Assembly (NCBI RefSeq): GCF_030160715.1
Contig: NZ_BSOW01000009.1
Coordinates: 62,001-126,000, forward strand
DNA length: 64,000 nt
Direction of reading: 5' to 3'
From: Bradyrhizobium iriomotense
Lineage (GTDB): Bacteria; Pseudomonadota; Alphaproteobacteria; Rhizobiales; Xanthobacteraceae
The notes below the pieces were generated by a model that worked only from the letters and a program-made list of their open reading frames with translations, ran no database searches and was not told where the DNA came from. This document shows positions 18,915 to 27,342 of the stretch, piece after piece. Numbering within the stretch: position 1 is the first letter of the stretch; each line of letters begins with the position of its first letter. A program made the translations under genes and the position numbers.

Positions 18915-18943
18915 GCCCGCAGACGCTGTATGCATCTGCGGGC
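18915..18943. terminator. GC-rich hairpin upstream of sulP
   Basis: GCCCGCAGA (18915-18923) pairs with TCTGCGGGC (18935-18943) around an 11-nt loop. There is no clear T-run, so it may be a stem-loop in a leader or a bidirectional terminator between the sulP promoter region and the caspase gene. Confidence 0.4.
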
Positions 18944-18987
18944 GCCTTCTCGATCTCGGGGTCGACTACCTTAGTGCGTCACTAACC

Positions 18988-19084
18988 CCTCTTGGTGAGG
19001 AGCGCGAAGCGCGTCTCGAACCATGAGGCCCCGCCTATGGCCCCCATCCTTCGAGACGCTTACTCCAAGCCCCTCAGAATGAGG
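18988..19084. repeat. palindromic intergenic repeat (CCTC-TGGTGAGGAGCGCG family)
   Basis: The first half is an imperfect palindrome with outer arms CCTCTTGGT / ACCATGAGG and an inner GCGC-GAA-GCGC hairpin. The second half (CATCCTTCGAGACGC...CTCAGAATGAGG) is a related inverted unit. Elements of this form are common in Bradyrhizobium and Methylobacterium intergenic DNA (recognised, not searched). It ends 28 bp after the stop codon of the minus-strand caspase gene. Confidence 0.75.
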
Positions 19085-19111
19085 AGTTAGATCGTTCATG
19101 ACGCAGTAGGG

Positions 19112-20611
19112 CTACCTGCGATAATCGCCATGGTAGTTGTCGCCGCCGCGGCCGCCGCCCATTCCCATGCCGAGGCCGATGCCAACACCGATGCCGATGC
19201 CTTGCATGATGGCGCTGGGGGGCGGGCCCGGGGGCGGAGCGCGCTCGACGACCACCTCGTCCGGTGGAGGCCGGCGTTTGGGCGGCGTGTCGACGACCTT
19301 CCGCTTGGGCGGAGTGTCGTCGACCTTTCTCTTCGGCGGCGTGTCGTCGACGCGCTTCTTGATGATCGGCGCGACCGTCGGGTTGATCGGCGTTGCCGGT
19401 GTCGACGGCGTCGAGCACGGGCAGGTCGGCGCCATCGCGACAGCGACCGGCGTCGCGACCGCCGCGGCCACGCCGTAATTGCGGTTCTGCACGCGCAACA
19501 ACATCCTGCGCGCGGTTGCTGCAAGGTCGCTGCTGCCCCAGTTCGTGAGATAAGTCTCGTACGAGGCGCGGGTGTTGATCGCGACCGCTTGCTCCCACGC
19601 CAGCATCTGGCGCCGGCGTTCCAGGATCGTGCGCAGGCGCGGGGTGTAAGAGGCTTGCGCGTACAGCTCGACATAGGCCTGATACGCAGGCACGGTGTCG
19701 TCGGCGATCACGAGATCATAGGCGACCTTGGGCTCCTTGCCGCGAAGCTCCTGACGCCAGTCCTCGACGGTGCGGCTCGCGCTGGCCAGCGCCGGCGAAC
19801 CCGCGCCGGGAGCGGAAGGCTGCTGGGCGCTGCTGTCGCCGAAGAACTTGAAGTCGGCTGTCAGCGACGAGCTTTCCCACGGGATCTGCCGGCCGTCGGT
19901 CGACTGGGCGACGGCGACGCGGATGCGCTTGAAGACTTCCTCGATCGCCAGGTTCGGCTGCTTGGCAATCGTCAGCGCCGCCGTGGTGTAGGGGCTGTCG
20001 ATGCCGGAGCCGTCCTCGGCTTCCGCGCCGGGCGAGGTCGAGTAGGAAATGAACGAGCCGGGCGCGCCGGCCTTGGTGTCGACGATCGCAAGCCCGTGGC
20101 CTGCGCCGCTGAGCGCCGGGAAGGGATTGTTGCGGCAGGCATCGAGCATGAAGATGCGCGCGCGCGTCGGCAGTGCGCCGAGCGTGTTGAGCAGGTCGTT
20201 CAGCCGCACGCCCTGCAAGGGAATGTCGGCCTCGCGCTTCGGATCGAGGTCGACCGGCACCAGATAGTTCTCGCCGTCGATCTGCAAGCCGTGGCCGGCA
20301 TAAAACACCAGCGCTACGGTGTCGGCGCCGCTGGCGCTGACCTTGCCGGCAAAATCGCTGATCGCCTGGCGCATCTCGTTCTGCGCCAGATTGGGTGCGG
20401 TGGTGACGCTAAAGCCGGCGTTGCCGAGCAGTTCCGTCATGCCCTTGGCGTCGTTGGCGGCGTTGGGCAATTCGGGCACTGCGCGATAGGCGGACTGGCC
20501 GATCACGAGCGCGAGCCGCGTTTCGGCGGAGGCATCTGTCAGTGTGAGGAGTTGCGAAAGAACGAGAAGGCTGGATGCAAGAAGCAAATTACAAAGGGCC
20601 GGACGGCGCAT
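19112..20611 (-). CDS. caspase-like (peptidase C14) protein with Gly-zipper tail
   Basis: The 499-residue protein has a signal peptide (LLASSLLVLSQLLTLTDASA) and a caspase-fold p20 domain. The catalytic His lies in VFYAGHGLQIDGENYLVP near residue 108 and the Cys in IFMLDACRNNPF near residue 155. After a helical region (residues about 290-390, LERRRQMLAWEQAV) comes a Pro-rich repeat with three DDTPPKRK-like units. The C-terminus is a Gly-zipper-like segment (GIGIGVGIGLGMGMGGG). It is therefore a secreted or membrane-tethered Arg/Lys-type C14 protease. Its ribosome binding site is inside an 11-bp inverted repeat that abuts the ATG. Confidence 0.88.
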   Translation of the reverse strand: MRRPALCNLLLASSLLVLSQLLTLTDASAETRLALVIGQSAYRAVPELPNAANDAKGMTELLGNAGFSVTTAPNLAQNEMRQAISDFAGKVSASGADTVALVFYAGHGLQIDGENYLVPVDLDPKREADIPLQGVRLNDLLNTLGALPTRARIFMLDACRNNPFPALSGAGHGLAIVDTKAGAPGSFISYSTSPGAEAEDGSGIDSPYTTAALTIAKQPNLAIEEVFKRIRVAVAQSTDGRQIPWESSSLTADFKFFGDSSAQQPSAPGAGSPALASASRTVEDWRQELRGKEPKVAYDLVIADDTVPAYQAYVELYAQASYTPRLRTILERRRQMLAWEQAVAINTRASYETYLTNWGSSDLAATARRMLLRVQNRNYGVAAAVATPVAVAMAPTCPCSTPSTPATPINPTVAPIIKKRVDDTPPKRKVDDTPPKRKVVDTPPKRRPPPDEVVVERAPPPGPPPSAIMQGIGIGVGIGLGMGMGGGRGGDNYHGDYRR

Positions 20612-20649
20612 GGTGTCACCTCCATCGGCAGTGCGCGCGAGGTGACACC
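20612..20649 (-). promoter_or_regulatory. hairpin sequestering the caspase Shine-Dalgarno
   Basis: GGTGTCACCTC (20612-20622) and GAGGTGACACC (20639-20649) are a perfect 11-bp inverted repeat separated by 16 nt. In the mRNA the 3' arm carries the GAGGTG Shine-Dalgarno and ends directly at the AUG, so the paired form hides the start site. It could alternatively be a protein-binding dyad in DNA. Confidence 0.7.
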
Positions 20650-20740
20650 TCTTCTAACCGTGGGCCATGACGGAGTCTGTGCGCTAGCTCACGTTGGCAT
20701 CTGCGGCAAATTGGGTCTCCTGCCGGGGGTGCCCCTTGTG

Positions 20741-21670
20741 TCAGAACAGGCCACGATCCCAGGGCGGCTCCGGCGAAAAGCGCGCCGCCAGGAAATCGAT
20801 GAAGGCGCGGACCTTTGCCGGCGGCCGCCGATCCGGCAGATAGACCGCATGCACCGCCGACGACTGCATCTCCGGCTGGTCGAGCGGAAGCGCCACCAGC
20901 GTCCCGGCGCGCAGATCATCGGCGACGATGAAGGTCGGCTGCCGCGCGAGGCCCAGGCCGGCGAGGCTCGCCGCGCGCAGCGCATCGCCATTGTTGGCGC
21001 GCAGGTTGCCGCTGACCTGGACGCGGATCTCGCCATCCGCGCCGAACAGCCATTCCGCGGCGCTCGCCTGCTGCGATAGCGTATAGCCAAGGCAGTTGTG
21101 GGCGGCGAGGTCGGCGACCGTGCGCGGAGTTCCGTGTTTGGCGAGATAGGACGGCGCGGCGCAGACCACGAGGCGGTTCGGTGCCAGCCGCCGCGCCACC
21201 ATGCTGGAGTTGCGCAGGCGCCCGATCCGGATCGCGAGGTCCCAGCCTTCCTCGGCAAGATCGACCAGCCGGTCGTTGAGGCCGAGCTCGGTCGTGACCT
21301 TCGGATAGCGCTCGGCAAAATCCGAGAGTAGCGGCGCGATCTGCCGGGTGCCGAACACCACCGGCACGTTGACGCGGAGCAGCCCGCGCGGCTCGACCCG
21401 TTCGGCTGCGACCGCGGCGTCGGCGGTCTCCATGTCGGCCAGGATGCGCTCGGAGGATTCGAGATAGCTGCGCCCGGCCTCGGTGATCGACAGCCGGCGC
21501 GTGGTGCGATGGAACAGCTTGATGCCGAGGCGGCCTTCAAGCGAGGCAACGTGCTTTGTGACCATGGTCTGCGACAGGCCCATTGCGCGCGCGGCGCCGG
21601 ACAGGCTGCCGACCGCCGCCACCTTGGCGAAGACTTCAAGGCTGGTGAGGCGGTCGAGCAATGATCTCAC
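20741..21670 (-). CDS. LysR-family transcriptional regulator
   Basis: The 309-residue regulator has an N-terminal winged helix-turn-helix (residues 8-65, LEVFAKVAAVGSLSGAARAM, VTKHVASLEGRLGIKLFHRT) and a C-terminal effector-binding domain of the type-2 periplasmic-binding fold (residues about 95-295). It is divergent from the doxX gene with 84 bp between them, so it probably controls doxX and itself through the T-N11-A site in that gap. Confidence 0.93.
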   Translation of the reverse strand: MRSLLDRLTSLEVFAKVAAVGSLSGAARAMGLSQTMVTKHVASLEGRLGIKLFHRTTRRLSITEAGRSYLESSERILADMETADAAVAAERVEPRGLLRVNVPVVFGTRQIAPLLSDFAERYPKVTTELGLNDRLVDLAEEGWDLAIRIGRLRNSSMVARRLAPNRLVVCAAPSYLAKHGTPRTVADLAAHNCLGYTLSQQASAAEWLFGADGEIRVQVSGNLRANNGDALRAASLAGLGLARQPTFIVADDLRAGTLVALPLDQPEMQSSAVHAVYLPDRRPPAKVRAFIDFLAARFSPEPPWDRGLF

Positions 21671-21684
21671 TCTCTAGGTGTGAA

Positions 21685-21701
21685 CTATTGTTCCAAAATA
21701 G
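21685..21701. promoter_or_regulatory. LysR-type binding site between regulator and doxX
   Basis: CTATT-N7-AATAG is an inverted repeat containing the T-N11-A spacing of LysR boxes. It sits 16 bp from the regulator's start and 54 bp from doxX, where an autoregulatory or activating site is expected. Confidence 0.5.
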
Positions 21702-21754
21702 CAGATTATCACCGAATTTAGAATAGATCATAAGGTCGGCAATCAAAGGAGACC

Positions 21755-22198
21755 ATGATGATCGATTCCCGTACCGCGCCCTATGCGGCGCTGGTGTTGC
21801 GCGTGACGCTGGGTGCGCTGTTTCTCGCCCATGCCAGCTTGAAGTTTTTCGTCTTTACCCCGGCCGGAACCGCAAAGTTCTTCGGCAGCCTCGGCTTTCC
21901 GCCCGAGCTCGCCTATCTCGTGATGACGGTCGAGGTGCTGAGCGGCGTCGCCCTGATCCTGGGGGTGTGGACCCGCTACGCCGCGCTCGCCGGCATTCCG
22001 ATCCTGCTCGGCGCCATCTTCACCGTGCACGGCGCGGCCGGCTTCTTCTTCACCAATCCGAAGGGCGGCTGGGAATTCCCCGCCTTCTGGGCCATTGCGC
22101 TGCTTGCGCAGGCCCTGCTCGGCGACGGCGCCTATGCGCTGCGCCCCTCGCGCCAGGACGGTGCGGTCGGCGAGTTGAGCGGCGCACATTCGCGCTGA
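21755..22198 (+). CDS. DoxX family membrane protein
   Basis: The 147-residue protein has four hydrophobic helices and a DoxX pattern beginning YAALVLRVTLGALFLAHASLKFFVF, with a conserved GFPPELAYLVMTVEVLSGVALILG middle. DoxX proteins act in membrane redox or organohydroperoxide and thiol stress systems; the exact role of this subfamily is unknown. AAAGGAG lies 5-10 bp before the ATG. A strong stem-loop follows at 22238. Confidence 0.88.
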   Translation: MMIDSRTAPYAALVLRVTLGALFLAHASLKFFVFTPAGTAKFFGSLGFPPELAYLVMTVEVLSGVALILGVWTRYAALAGIPILLGAIFTVHGAAGFFFTNPKGGWEFPAFWAIALLAQALLGDGAYALRPSRQDGAVGELSGAHSR

Positions 22199-22237
22199 CG
22201 TCCTTCGCAAGGACCGATCGCAAGAACTGATTGAGAA

Positions 22238-22271
22238 ACAAGGCTGCGGGATCATGGTCCCGCAGCCTTGT
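22238..22271. terminator. 14-bp stem-loop after doxX
   Basis: ACAAGGCTGCGGGA pairs perfectly with TCCCGCAGCCTTGT around a 6-nt loop. The flanking T-rich run is better on the minus strand, but the position 40 bp after the doxX stop suggests it terminates doxX transcription. Confidence 0.65.
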
Positions 22272-22325
22272 CGCGTTTCGCTGCGCGATCAGGCGAGAGC
22301 CGGGTGCAATCAATATGAGTTCTGC

Positions 22326-22352
22326 ATCGATCCATACCTGAATTGGATCGAT
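22326..22352. promoter_or_regulatory. inverted repeat upstream of the TRAP operon
   Basis: ATCGATCCA and TGGATCGAT form a perfect 9-bp inverted repeat with a 9-nt spacer, 227 bp before the dctP-like start. The rest of the 380-bp gap holds the doxX terminator and short GCTGCAAACA direct repeats (near 22397-22418) but no gene. It is a candidate operator for the transporter operon. Confidence 0.35.
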
Positions 22353-22578
22353 CGGCTTCGGGCCCAGCCGAACACCACACCATCCATCGCGCGGCTTGCT
22401 GCAAACAGCTGCAAACATAGGCCGATCGCGCGTCCTCGCCGAAACATCCGTGCCTGCCGCCCTCCGGGTCGCCACGTGCCGCTACCCTTGCCTGTCTTGT
22501 CGCTTTGGCCCTACAGTCGATGAAACGGCTGCGGCAACGACTGCGGCACAAATAAAAAACGCTTGGGGAGAGAGCACA

Positions 22579-23610
22579 ATGACGTCAGTGCCAGTGAGCC
22601 GTCGCGCGTTCATCAAATCCTCGACGGCGATAACCGCCGGCCTCGCATTCTCTCCCGCCATCATCGGCCGCGCCGAAGCCGCGACATTGAAGCTGAAATG
22701 CTCCTCGTCGCTGCCGAACGATCCCAAATATGCCAACGGCCGCGTCTACTACGACAATCTGGTCAAGCAGCTGAAGGCCAACGGCCTCGGTGAGCAGGTC
22801 GAGGTCGCGTTCTTCCCCGACAACCAGCTCGGCCAGGAAATCGACGTCATCAATTCGGTGAAGCTCGGCGTCATCGACCTGATGGTGTCGGGCTCGTCGA
22901 TCTCGGCCAACCTGGTGCCGCTCGTCGGCACCTTCGACCTCGGCTATCTCTTTGCGAGCTTCCCGCAGCAGACCAAGGCGTTCGATGCCGGCGCCGCCAA
23001 GCCGATCGAGGAGGCGCTGCTCAAGGGCGCCAACATCCGCATCATCGCCTGGGCCTACAATTTCGGCTCGCGCAGCGTGCTAGCGAAGAAACCGGTGAAG
23101 ACGCCCGAGGACCTCGCGGGTCTGAAGATCAGGACGCTGCCAAATCCCGTCATCACGGAATGCCTGCGGTTGATGGGCGCGGCGGCAACGCCGCTGGCGT
23201 TCGGCGAGATCTACACGGCGCTGCAGGCGGGCGTGCTCGACGGGCTCGAGCACGATCCACCGACCATCCTGGCCAGCAAGTTCTTCGAAACGGCAAAGTT
23301 CTACGGATTGACGCAGCACAATTTCTCGCCGCTTGCGATCTACTTCAGCGACATGACCTACAACCGCATGGATCCGAAGCTGCGCGACGGCTTTCTCGAT
23401 GCTGCGAAGAAGGCCGCGGCCGACACGCGCACGCACGGCCTTGCGGTCGAGAAGGAGGCGCTGACGGCGCTGACCGAGAAGGGCGTGACGGTGGCCGAAT
23501 GCGACCGCGAGGCCTTCAGGAAGCGCGTCATGCCGCAGACCGATAACTTCATCAAGGCGCGGCCTGAATCCAAGCCCGTCATCGACATGATCCGCGCGAC
23601 CCAGGCCTAA
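22579..23610 (+). CDS. TRAP transporter substrate-binding protein (DctP family)
   Basis: The 343-residue protein has a Tat-type signal (SRRAFIKSSTAITAGLAFSPAIIG) and the TRAP substrate-binding fold: LKCSSSLPNDPKYANGRVYYD, NQLGQEIDVINSVKLGVIDL, then LKIRTLPNPVITECLRLMGA, which carries the conserved Arg that contacts a carboxylate. It captures an organic acid in the periplasm for the DctQM-fusion permease 3 bp downstream. The start has GGGGAGAGAG upstream. Use of the Tat route suggests the protein folds before export. Confidence 0.93.
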   Translation: MTSVPVSRRAFIKSSTAITAGLAFSPAIIGRAEAATLKLKCSSSLPNDPKYANGRVYYDNLVKQLKANGLGEQVEVAFFPDNQLGQEIDVINSVKLGVIDLMVSGSSISANLVPLVGTFDLGYLFASFPQQTKAFDAGAAKPIEEALLKGANIRIIAWAYNFGSRSVLAKKPVKTPEDLAGLKIRTLPNPVITECLRLMGAAATPLAFGEIYTALQAGVLDGLEHDPPTILASKFFETAKFYGLTQHNFSPLAIYFSDMTYNRMDPKLRDGFLDAAKKAAADTRTHGLAVEKEALTALTEKGVTVAECDREAFRKRVMPQTDNFIKARPESKPVIDMIRATQA

Positions 23611-23612
23611 GG

Positions 23613-25472
23613 ATGACGATGACAGCCGCCGCGTCCCTCTCAGGCGGCCGCCGCGGGAGCATCGCTCTTTTGCTGCGCCTGAGCGATGGGATCGCGGCCA
23701 TCCTGCTGGCCGCCGACCTCCTGGTGGTCTGCGTCTCGGTGCTGCTGCGCTTCCTCTTCAACGCGCCGGTCGAATGGTCCGACGACGTCGCGCGCGGTCT
23801 GATGGTCGGATCGGCCTTCTTCGGTGCGGCGAGCGCGCTCGCGCGCGGCGAGAATGTCGGCGTGTCCTTCTTCCGCGACATGCTGGCTCCGCGGTTGCGG
23901 GCGCTGGTCGATGCCGCGAGCGCGCTCTTGATCGTGCTGATCTCGGCCTACGTCGCCTACAATGCGATCAAGCTGGGGACGCTGACCGCAGGCCAGACTA
24001 CCGGCTCCGGGCTGCCGCTGGAGCTGACGTTCTATCCAATGGGCGTCGGCGCGCTGTTCATGACGGTGTTCGCGATCGATCAGCTCTGCGCAAGGCCGCT
24101 TCCCGACATCGCCAAGGGTCTCGTTGCAATCGCCGTGGTGACCGGCCTCTATCTCGCCTGGGACGCGCTGCTGCCCGCGTCGGTGCCCGCATCTGGCACG
24201 CTGATGCTGATCGGCTTCTTCGTCACGCTGTTCGGCGGCCTGCCGATCGGATTTGCGCTGGCGCTGGCGGCGTTGATCTTCATCTGGGTGGAGGGCGCGC
24301 TGCCCGGCGTCATCTTTGCCCAGCAGATGGCGCGCGGCATCGACAATTTCGTGCTGCTCGCGATCCCCTTCTTCATCCTGGTCGGCTACCTCATGGAAGC
24401 CAACGGCATGTCGGTGCGGCTGATCGAGCTGTTACAGCGCGCAGTCGGCCGCATGCGCGGCGGCCTCAATGTCGTGATGGTCACCTCGATGGTGCTGTTC
24501 TCCGGCATCTCCGGTTCCAAGATGGCCGATGTCGCCGCCGTCGGCTCGGTGCTGATCCCGGCGGCGCGCCGCTCGCGACAGAATCCAGGCAGCGCCGTGG
24601 CGCTGCTTGCGGCCTCGGCGGTGATGGCCGAGACTATTCCGCCCTGCATCAACCTGATCATCCTCGGCTTCGTCGCGAACCTCTCGATCGGCGGCCTGTT
24701 CATCGCGGGCCTGTTGCCGGCAGCACTGATGGCGCTGGTGCTGATCGCGGTCTCCATCATCTTCGGCAAGCGCCCGGATTCGGCTGAGGAGGCCGAGCCG
24801 CAAGTCCCGGTGTCCGGCCTGTGGAGCGGTGCGATCGCATCCTTCGGCCTGATCTTCATGATCTTCACCGGCTTCAAGACCGGCTTTGCCACCGCGACCG
24901 AGATCTCCGCTTTCGCGGCAGCCTATGCCATTCTGGTCGGCAGCCTCGTATTCCGCGAGCTCACGTTGAAAGCCGCCGCGCATAGTTTCGTGCAGGCGGC
25001 AACGCGCGCCGGGCTCGTGCTGTTCATCGTCGCGGCCGCGCAGTCGCTCGCCTTCACGCTGACCTTGCAGCAGGTCCCGCACGCGGTCGGTGACTTCATG
25101 CTGGGCCTGTCGAAGACCTCAGGCGTCTGGCTGTTCATGCTGCTCGCGATTCTCGTCCTGATCGTGATGGGCTCGGTGCTGGAGGGCGCCGCCGCGCTGA
25201 TCATCTTCGGGCCGCTGCTCTTGCCGGTCGCGGTCCAACTCGGTATCGATCCCCTGCATTTCGGCGTGGTGCTTGTCATCGCGATGGGCATCGGCCTGTT
25301 CGCGCCGCCGCTCGGGCTCGGCCTTTACGGCGCCTGCCTGATCGGTAACGTGCCGATCGAGCGGACGGTGAAGCCGATCATGGGATATCTCGGGCTGTTG
25401 ATGCTCTGCCTGCTCGTGATCGCCTTCGTGCCGCCGATCTCGACGGCGCTGCCGCGGGCGTTCGGCTACTAG
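23613..25472 (+). CDS. TRAP transporter fused DctQM permease
   Basis: The 619-residue protein joins a small four-helix DctQ part (residues about 1-170, with VSVLLRFLFNAPVEWSDDVARG) to a large DctM part (about 190-619, with the repeated FFILVGYLMEANGMSVRLIELL and SGSKMADVAAVGSVLIPAARR blocks). Fused QM permeases are a known TRAP architecture. It imports carboxylates using the sodium gradient with the preceding binding protein. It starts 2 bp after that gene's stop. Confidence 0.93.
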   Translation: MTMTAAASLSGGRRGSIALLLRLSDGIAAILLAADLLVVCVSVLLRFLFNAPVEWSDDVARGLMVGSAFFGAASALARGENVGVSFFRDMLAPRLRALVDAASALLIVLISAYVAYNAIKLGTLTAGQTTGSGLPLELTFYPMGVGALFMTVFAIDQLCARPLPDIAKGLVAIAVVTGLYLAWDALLPASVPASGTLMLIGFFVTLFGGLPIGFALALAALIFIWVEGALPGVIFAQQMARGIDNFVLLAIPFFILVGYLMEANGMSVRLIELLQRAVGRMRGGLNVVMVTSMVLFSGISGSKMADVAAVGSVLIPAARRSRQNPGSAVALLAASAVMAETIPPCINLIILGFVANLSIGGLFIAGLLPAALMALVLIAVSIIFGKRPDSAEEAEPQVPVSGLWSGAIASFGLIFMIFTGFKTGFATATEISAFAAAYAILVGSLVFRELTLKAAAHSFVQAATRAGLVLFIVAAAQSLAFTLTLQQVPHAVGDFMLGLSKTSGVWLFMLLAILVLIVMGSVLEGAAALIIFGPLLLPVAVQLGIDPLHFGVVLVIAMGIGLFAPPLGLGLYGACLIGNVPIERTVKPIMGYLGLLMLCLLVIAFVPPISTALPRAFGY

Positions 25473-25486
25473 AGGAGTGTTCATTC

Positions 25487-26464
25487 GTGAAGGTGTTGCT
25501 GGCCCATACGCCGGAGATGCGCAGGAATTACTATGGCGAGCGCAGCCTGAAAGGCTTGCAGGCGCTGGCCGAGGTGATCCTGCACGAAGGCGACGCGCCG
25601 CTCGATGCCGCCGGCCTCGTCCGTGCCGCCGAGAATGCCGAGATCATCGTCGCCGACCGCATGACCGAGGGCCGTGGCGAGATCTTTTCGCAATTGCCGC
25701 GTCTCTCCGCCTTCGTCCGCTGCGCCGTCGACATCCGCAACGTCAATGTCGAGGCCGCCTCGCAAAGCGGCGTGCTGGTGACGCGCGCCGGTCCCGGCTT
25801 CGTGCAGGCAGTGACCGAGCTCGCGCTCGGCTTCATGGTGGATCTGTCGCGCGGCGTGTCGCGAGCCACGGCGGACTATCAGGCCGGCCGCAAGGCAGAG
25901 GCGCGGATGGGCCGGCAGCTCGGCGGCAGCAAGCTCGGCATCATCGGCTTTGGCAGCATCGGGCGCTATCTCGCCGAGATCGCAAAGGTGCTGCGCATGG
26001 AGGTGCTGGTCGCCGATCCCTTCGTGACGATCGACGATGGCGCGATCAGGCACGTGGCGCTCGACGAGCTCCTGGCGGCATCCGACTATGTCGTCTGCCT
26101 CGCCATCGCCAACGAGCAGACGGAGAATCTGATCGGCGCAGCAGCGCTGGCGCGCATGCAACGGCATGCCGTCTTCATCAACCTCTCGCGCGGCAATCTT
26201 GTCGACGAGGCGGCGCTTGCGGCCGCACTGCGCGAGAGGCGCATCGCCGGCGCCGCGATGGATGTCGGCCGCGCGCCGGACCAGATGCCGTCGCCGGAGC
26301 TCGCGCGGCTGCCCAACGTCATCGCCACGCCGCATGTCGGCGGCCTGACGCCGCAGGCGATCGAATATCAGTCGCTGGAAACCGTGCGCCAAGTGGAGGC
26401 GATCATCAAGGGCGAGGTCCCGCCGGGCGCGGTGAATGCCGAACGTTGGACGCGCCGTCCCTGA
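25487..26464 (+). CDS. D-2-hydroxyacid dehydrogenase (NAD-dependent)
   Basis: The 325-residue protein has the D-isomer dehydrogenase fold, with a Rossmann motif LGIIGFGSIGRYLAEIAK near residue 150. The catalytic Arg lies in INLSRGNLVDEAAL, followed by a Glu region and His in IATPHVGGLT. It oxidises or reduces 2-hydroxy/2-oxo acids. It starts at GTG (25487) 9 bp after AGAGGAG and 14 bp after the TRAP permease, so it very likely acts on the transported acid. A palindromic repeat follows directly. Confidence 0.92.
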   Translation: MKVLLAHTPEMRRNYYGERSLKGLQALAEVILHEGDAPLDAAGLVRAAENAEIIVADRMTEGRGEIFSQLPRLSAFVRCAVDIRNVNVEAASQSGVLVTRAGPGFVQAVTELALGFMVDLSRGVSRATADYQAGRKAEARMGRQLGGSKLGIIGFGSIGRYLAEIAKVLRMEVLVADPFVTIDDGAIRHVALDELLAASDYVVCLAIANEQTENLIGAAALARMQRHAVFINLSRGNLVDEAALAAALRERRIAGAAMDVGRAPDQMPSPELARLPNVIATPHVGGLTPQAIEYQSLETVRQVEAIIKGEVPPGAVNAERWTRRP

Positions 26465-26473
26465 AATGCGCTA

Positions 26474-26549
26474 GAGCATGATCCGGAAAAGTGCGAAGCG
26501 GTTTTCCCTCGCGACCAACGCGGAATGCGTTTGCGCGGAGATCATGCTC
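26474..26549. repeat. palindromic intergenic repeat (GAGCA-GATC family), copy 2
   Basis: The ends GAGCATGATC and GATCATGCTC are exact inverted repeats. The inside shares CCGGAAAAGTG-CGGTTTTCC with copy 1 at 14413 but has an extra 27-bp segment. It lies between convergent genes and overlaps the stop codon of the cyclase gene, so it may serve as a two-way terminator. Confidence 0.85.
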
Positions 26550-27342
26550 AATGTTCGACCCGGTACAGGCGCCATCGCTCCGGCACGCCTTTGAGTTGGT
26601 GAACGCCGCGATCCTTGAAGCGGATCCCGGACTGCGACATCAGATCCTTGACCGCGCTCGAGACCAGGACCTCGCCGGCACGCGCTTTCGCGGCGACACG
26701 CGCGCCGATGTGAAACGCGAGACCGACCACCTCCGCCCCGCTCACCTTGTATTCGCCCGCATGCAGCCCCACCCTGATGTCGAGCCCCAGCGTGCGCACG
26801 GCCTCGCAGATCGCGGTCGCGCAACGGACCCCGGCAGTTGGCGCCTTGAACGTCGCGAGTAATCCGTCCCCCGTCGTCACGACTTCCTTTCCGCGCAAGG
26901 TCTTCAGCTCTCTGCGGACCGCAGCGTAATAGTGATTCATCACCTGCGTCCAACGCGTGTCGCCGAGCCGCGCGGCTTTTTCGGTGGAGCGGACGATATC
27001 GACAAAGAGGATCGTGGCGAGCGCCTGCTTGAGCCCGGCGTCACGCTCGGCGGTTCGACGCCGGTTCGCGATGTTTCCGGTCAGCGGTTCATAGCGATGG
27101 CTGCGTCGCCGCGCGATCGCTGCCTTTGCATAGTCCTTGGCGCGCTGTACCGAGCCGCAACGAATAGTCTTGTCCTGCGGTAGACGCGTCCAGTAGACCT
27201 TTCGCCCATCTCCGACGCCATGGACTTCCACGGCGCCCCACTTCAGAAAAACCGTCGAGCCGACCCGTCGAACGCACCATGCCTTTGACGTGTATCCGGA
27301 AACGTTCGACTGATGGAGTCCGATGCGAAGGAATTTGGGCAT
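26548..27342 (-). CDS. class III nucleotide cyclase with N-terminal WGR-like region
   Basis: The 264-residue protein has a C-terminal cyclase homology domain at about residues 105-262. Metal-binding Asp residues are in LFVDIVRST and TTGDGLLATF, and the ARV block with an upstream His replaces the usual VN-AAR. The first 95 residues (FLKWGAVEVHGVGDGRKVYW, then a helix with RAKDYAKAAIARRRSHRY) look WGR-like, a fold known from PARP and DNA-linked proteins. The cyclase call is firm. The WGR call is tentative. Nearby genes give no clue to what it senses. Confidence 0.85.
   Translation of the reverse strand: MPKFLRIGLHQSNVSGYTSKAWCVRRVGSTVFLKWGAVEVHGVGDGRKVYWTRLPQDKTIRCGSVQRAKDYAKAAIARRRSHRYEPLTGNIANRRRTAERDAGLKQALATILFVDIVRSTEKAARLGDTRWTQVMNHYYAAVRRELKTLRGKEVVTTGDGLLATFKAPTAGVRCATAICEAVRTLGLDIRVGLHAGEYKVSGAEVVGLAFHIGARVAAKARAGEVLVSSAVKDLMSQSGIRFKDRGVHQLKGVPERWRLYRVEH

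Noticed and set aside
19288..19353. Short direct repeats (GTCGTCGAC units) looking like a small CRISPR-like array.
   Set aside because: They encode the DDTPPKRK protein repeats of the caspase tail; there are no spacers of uniform length.
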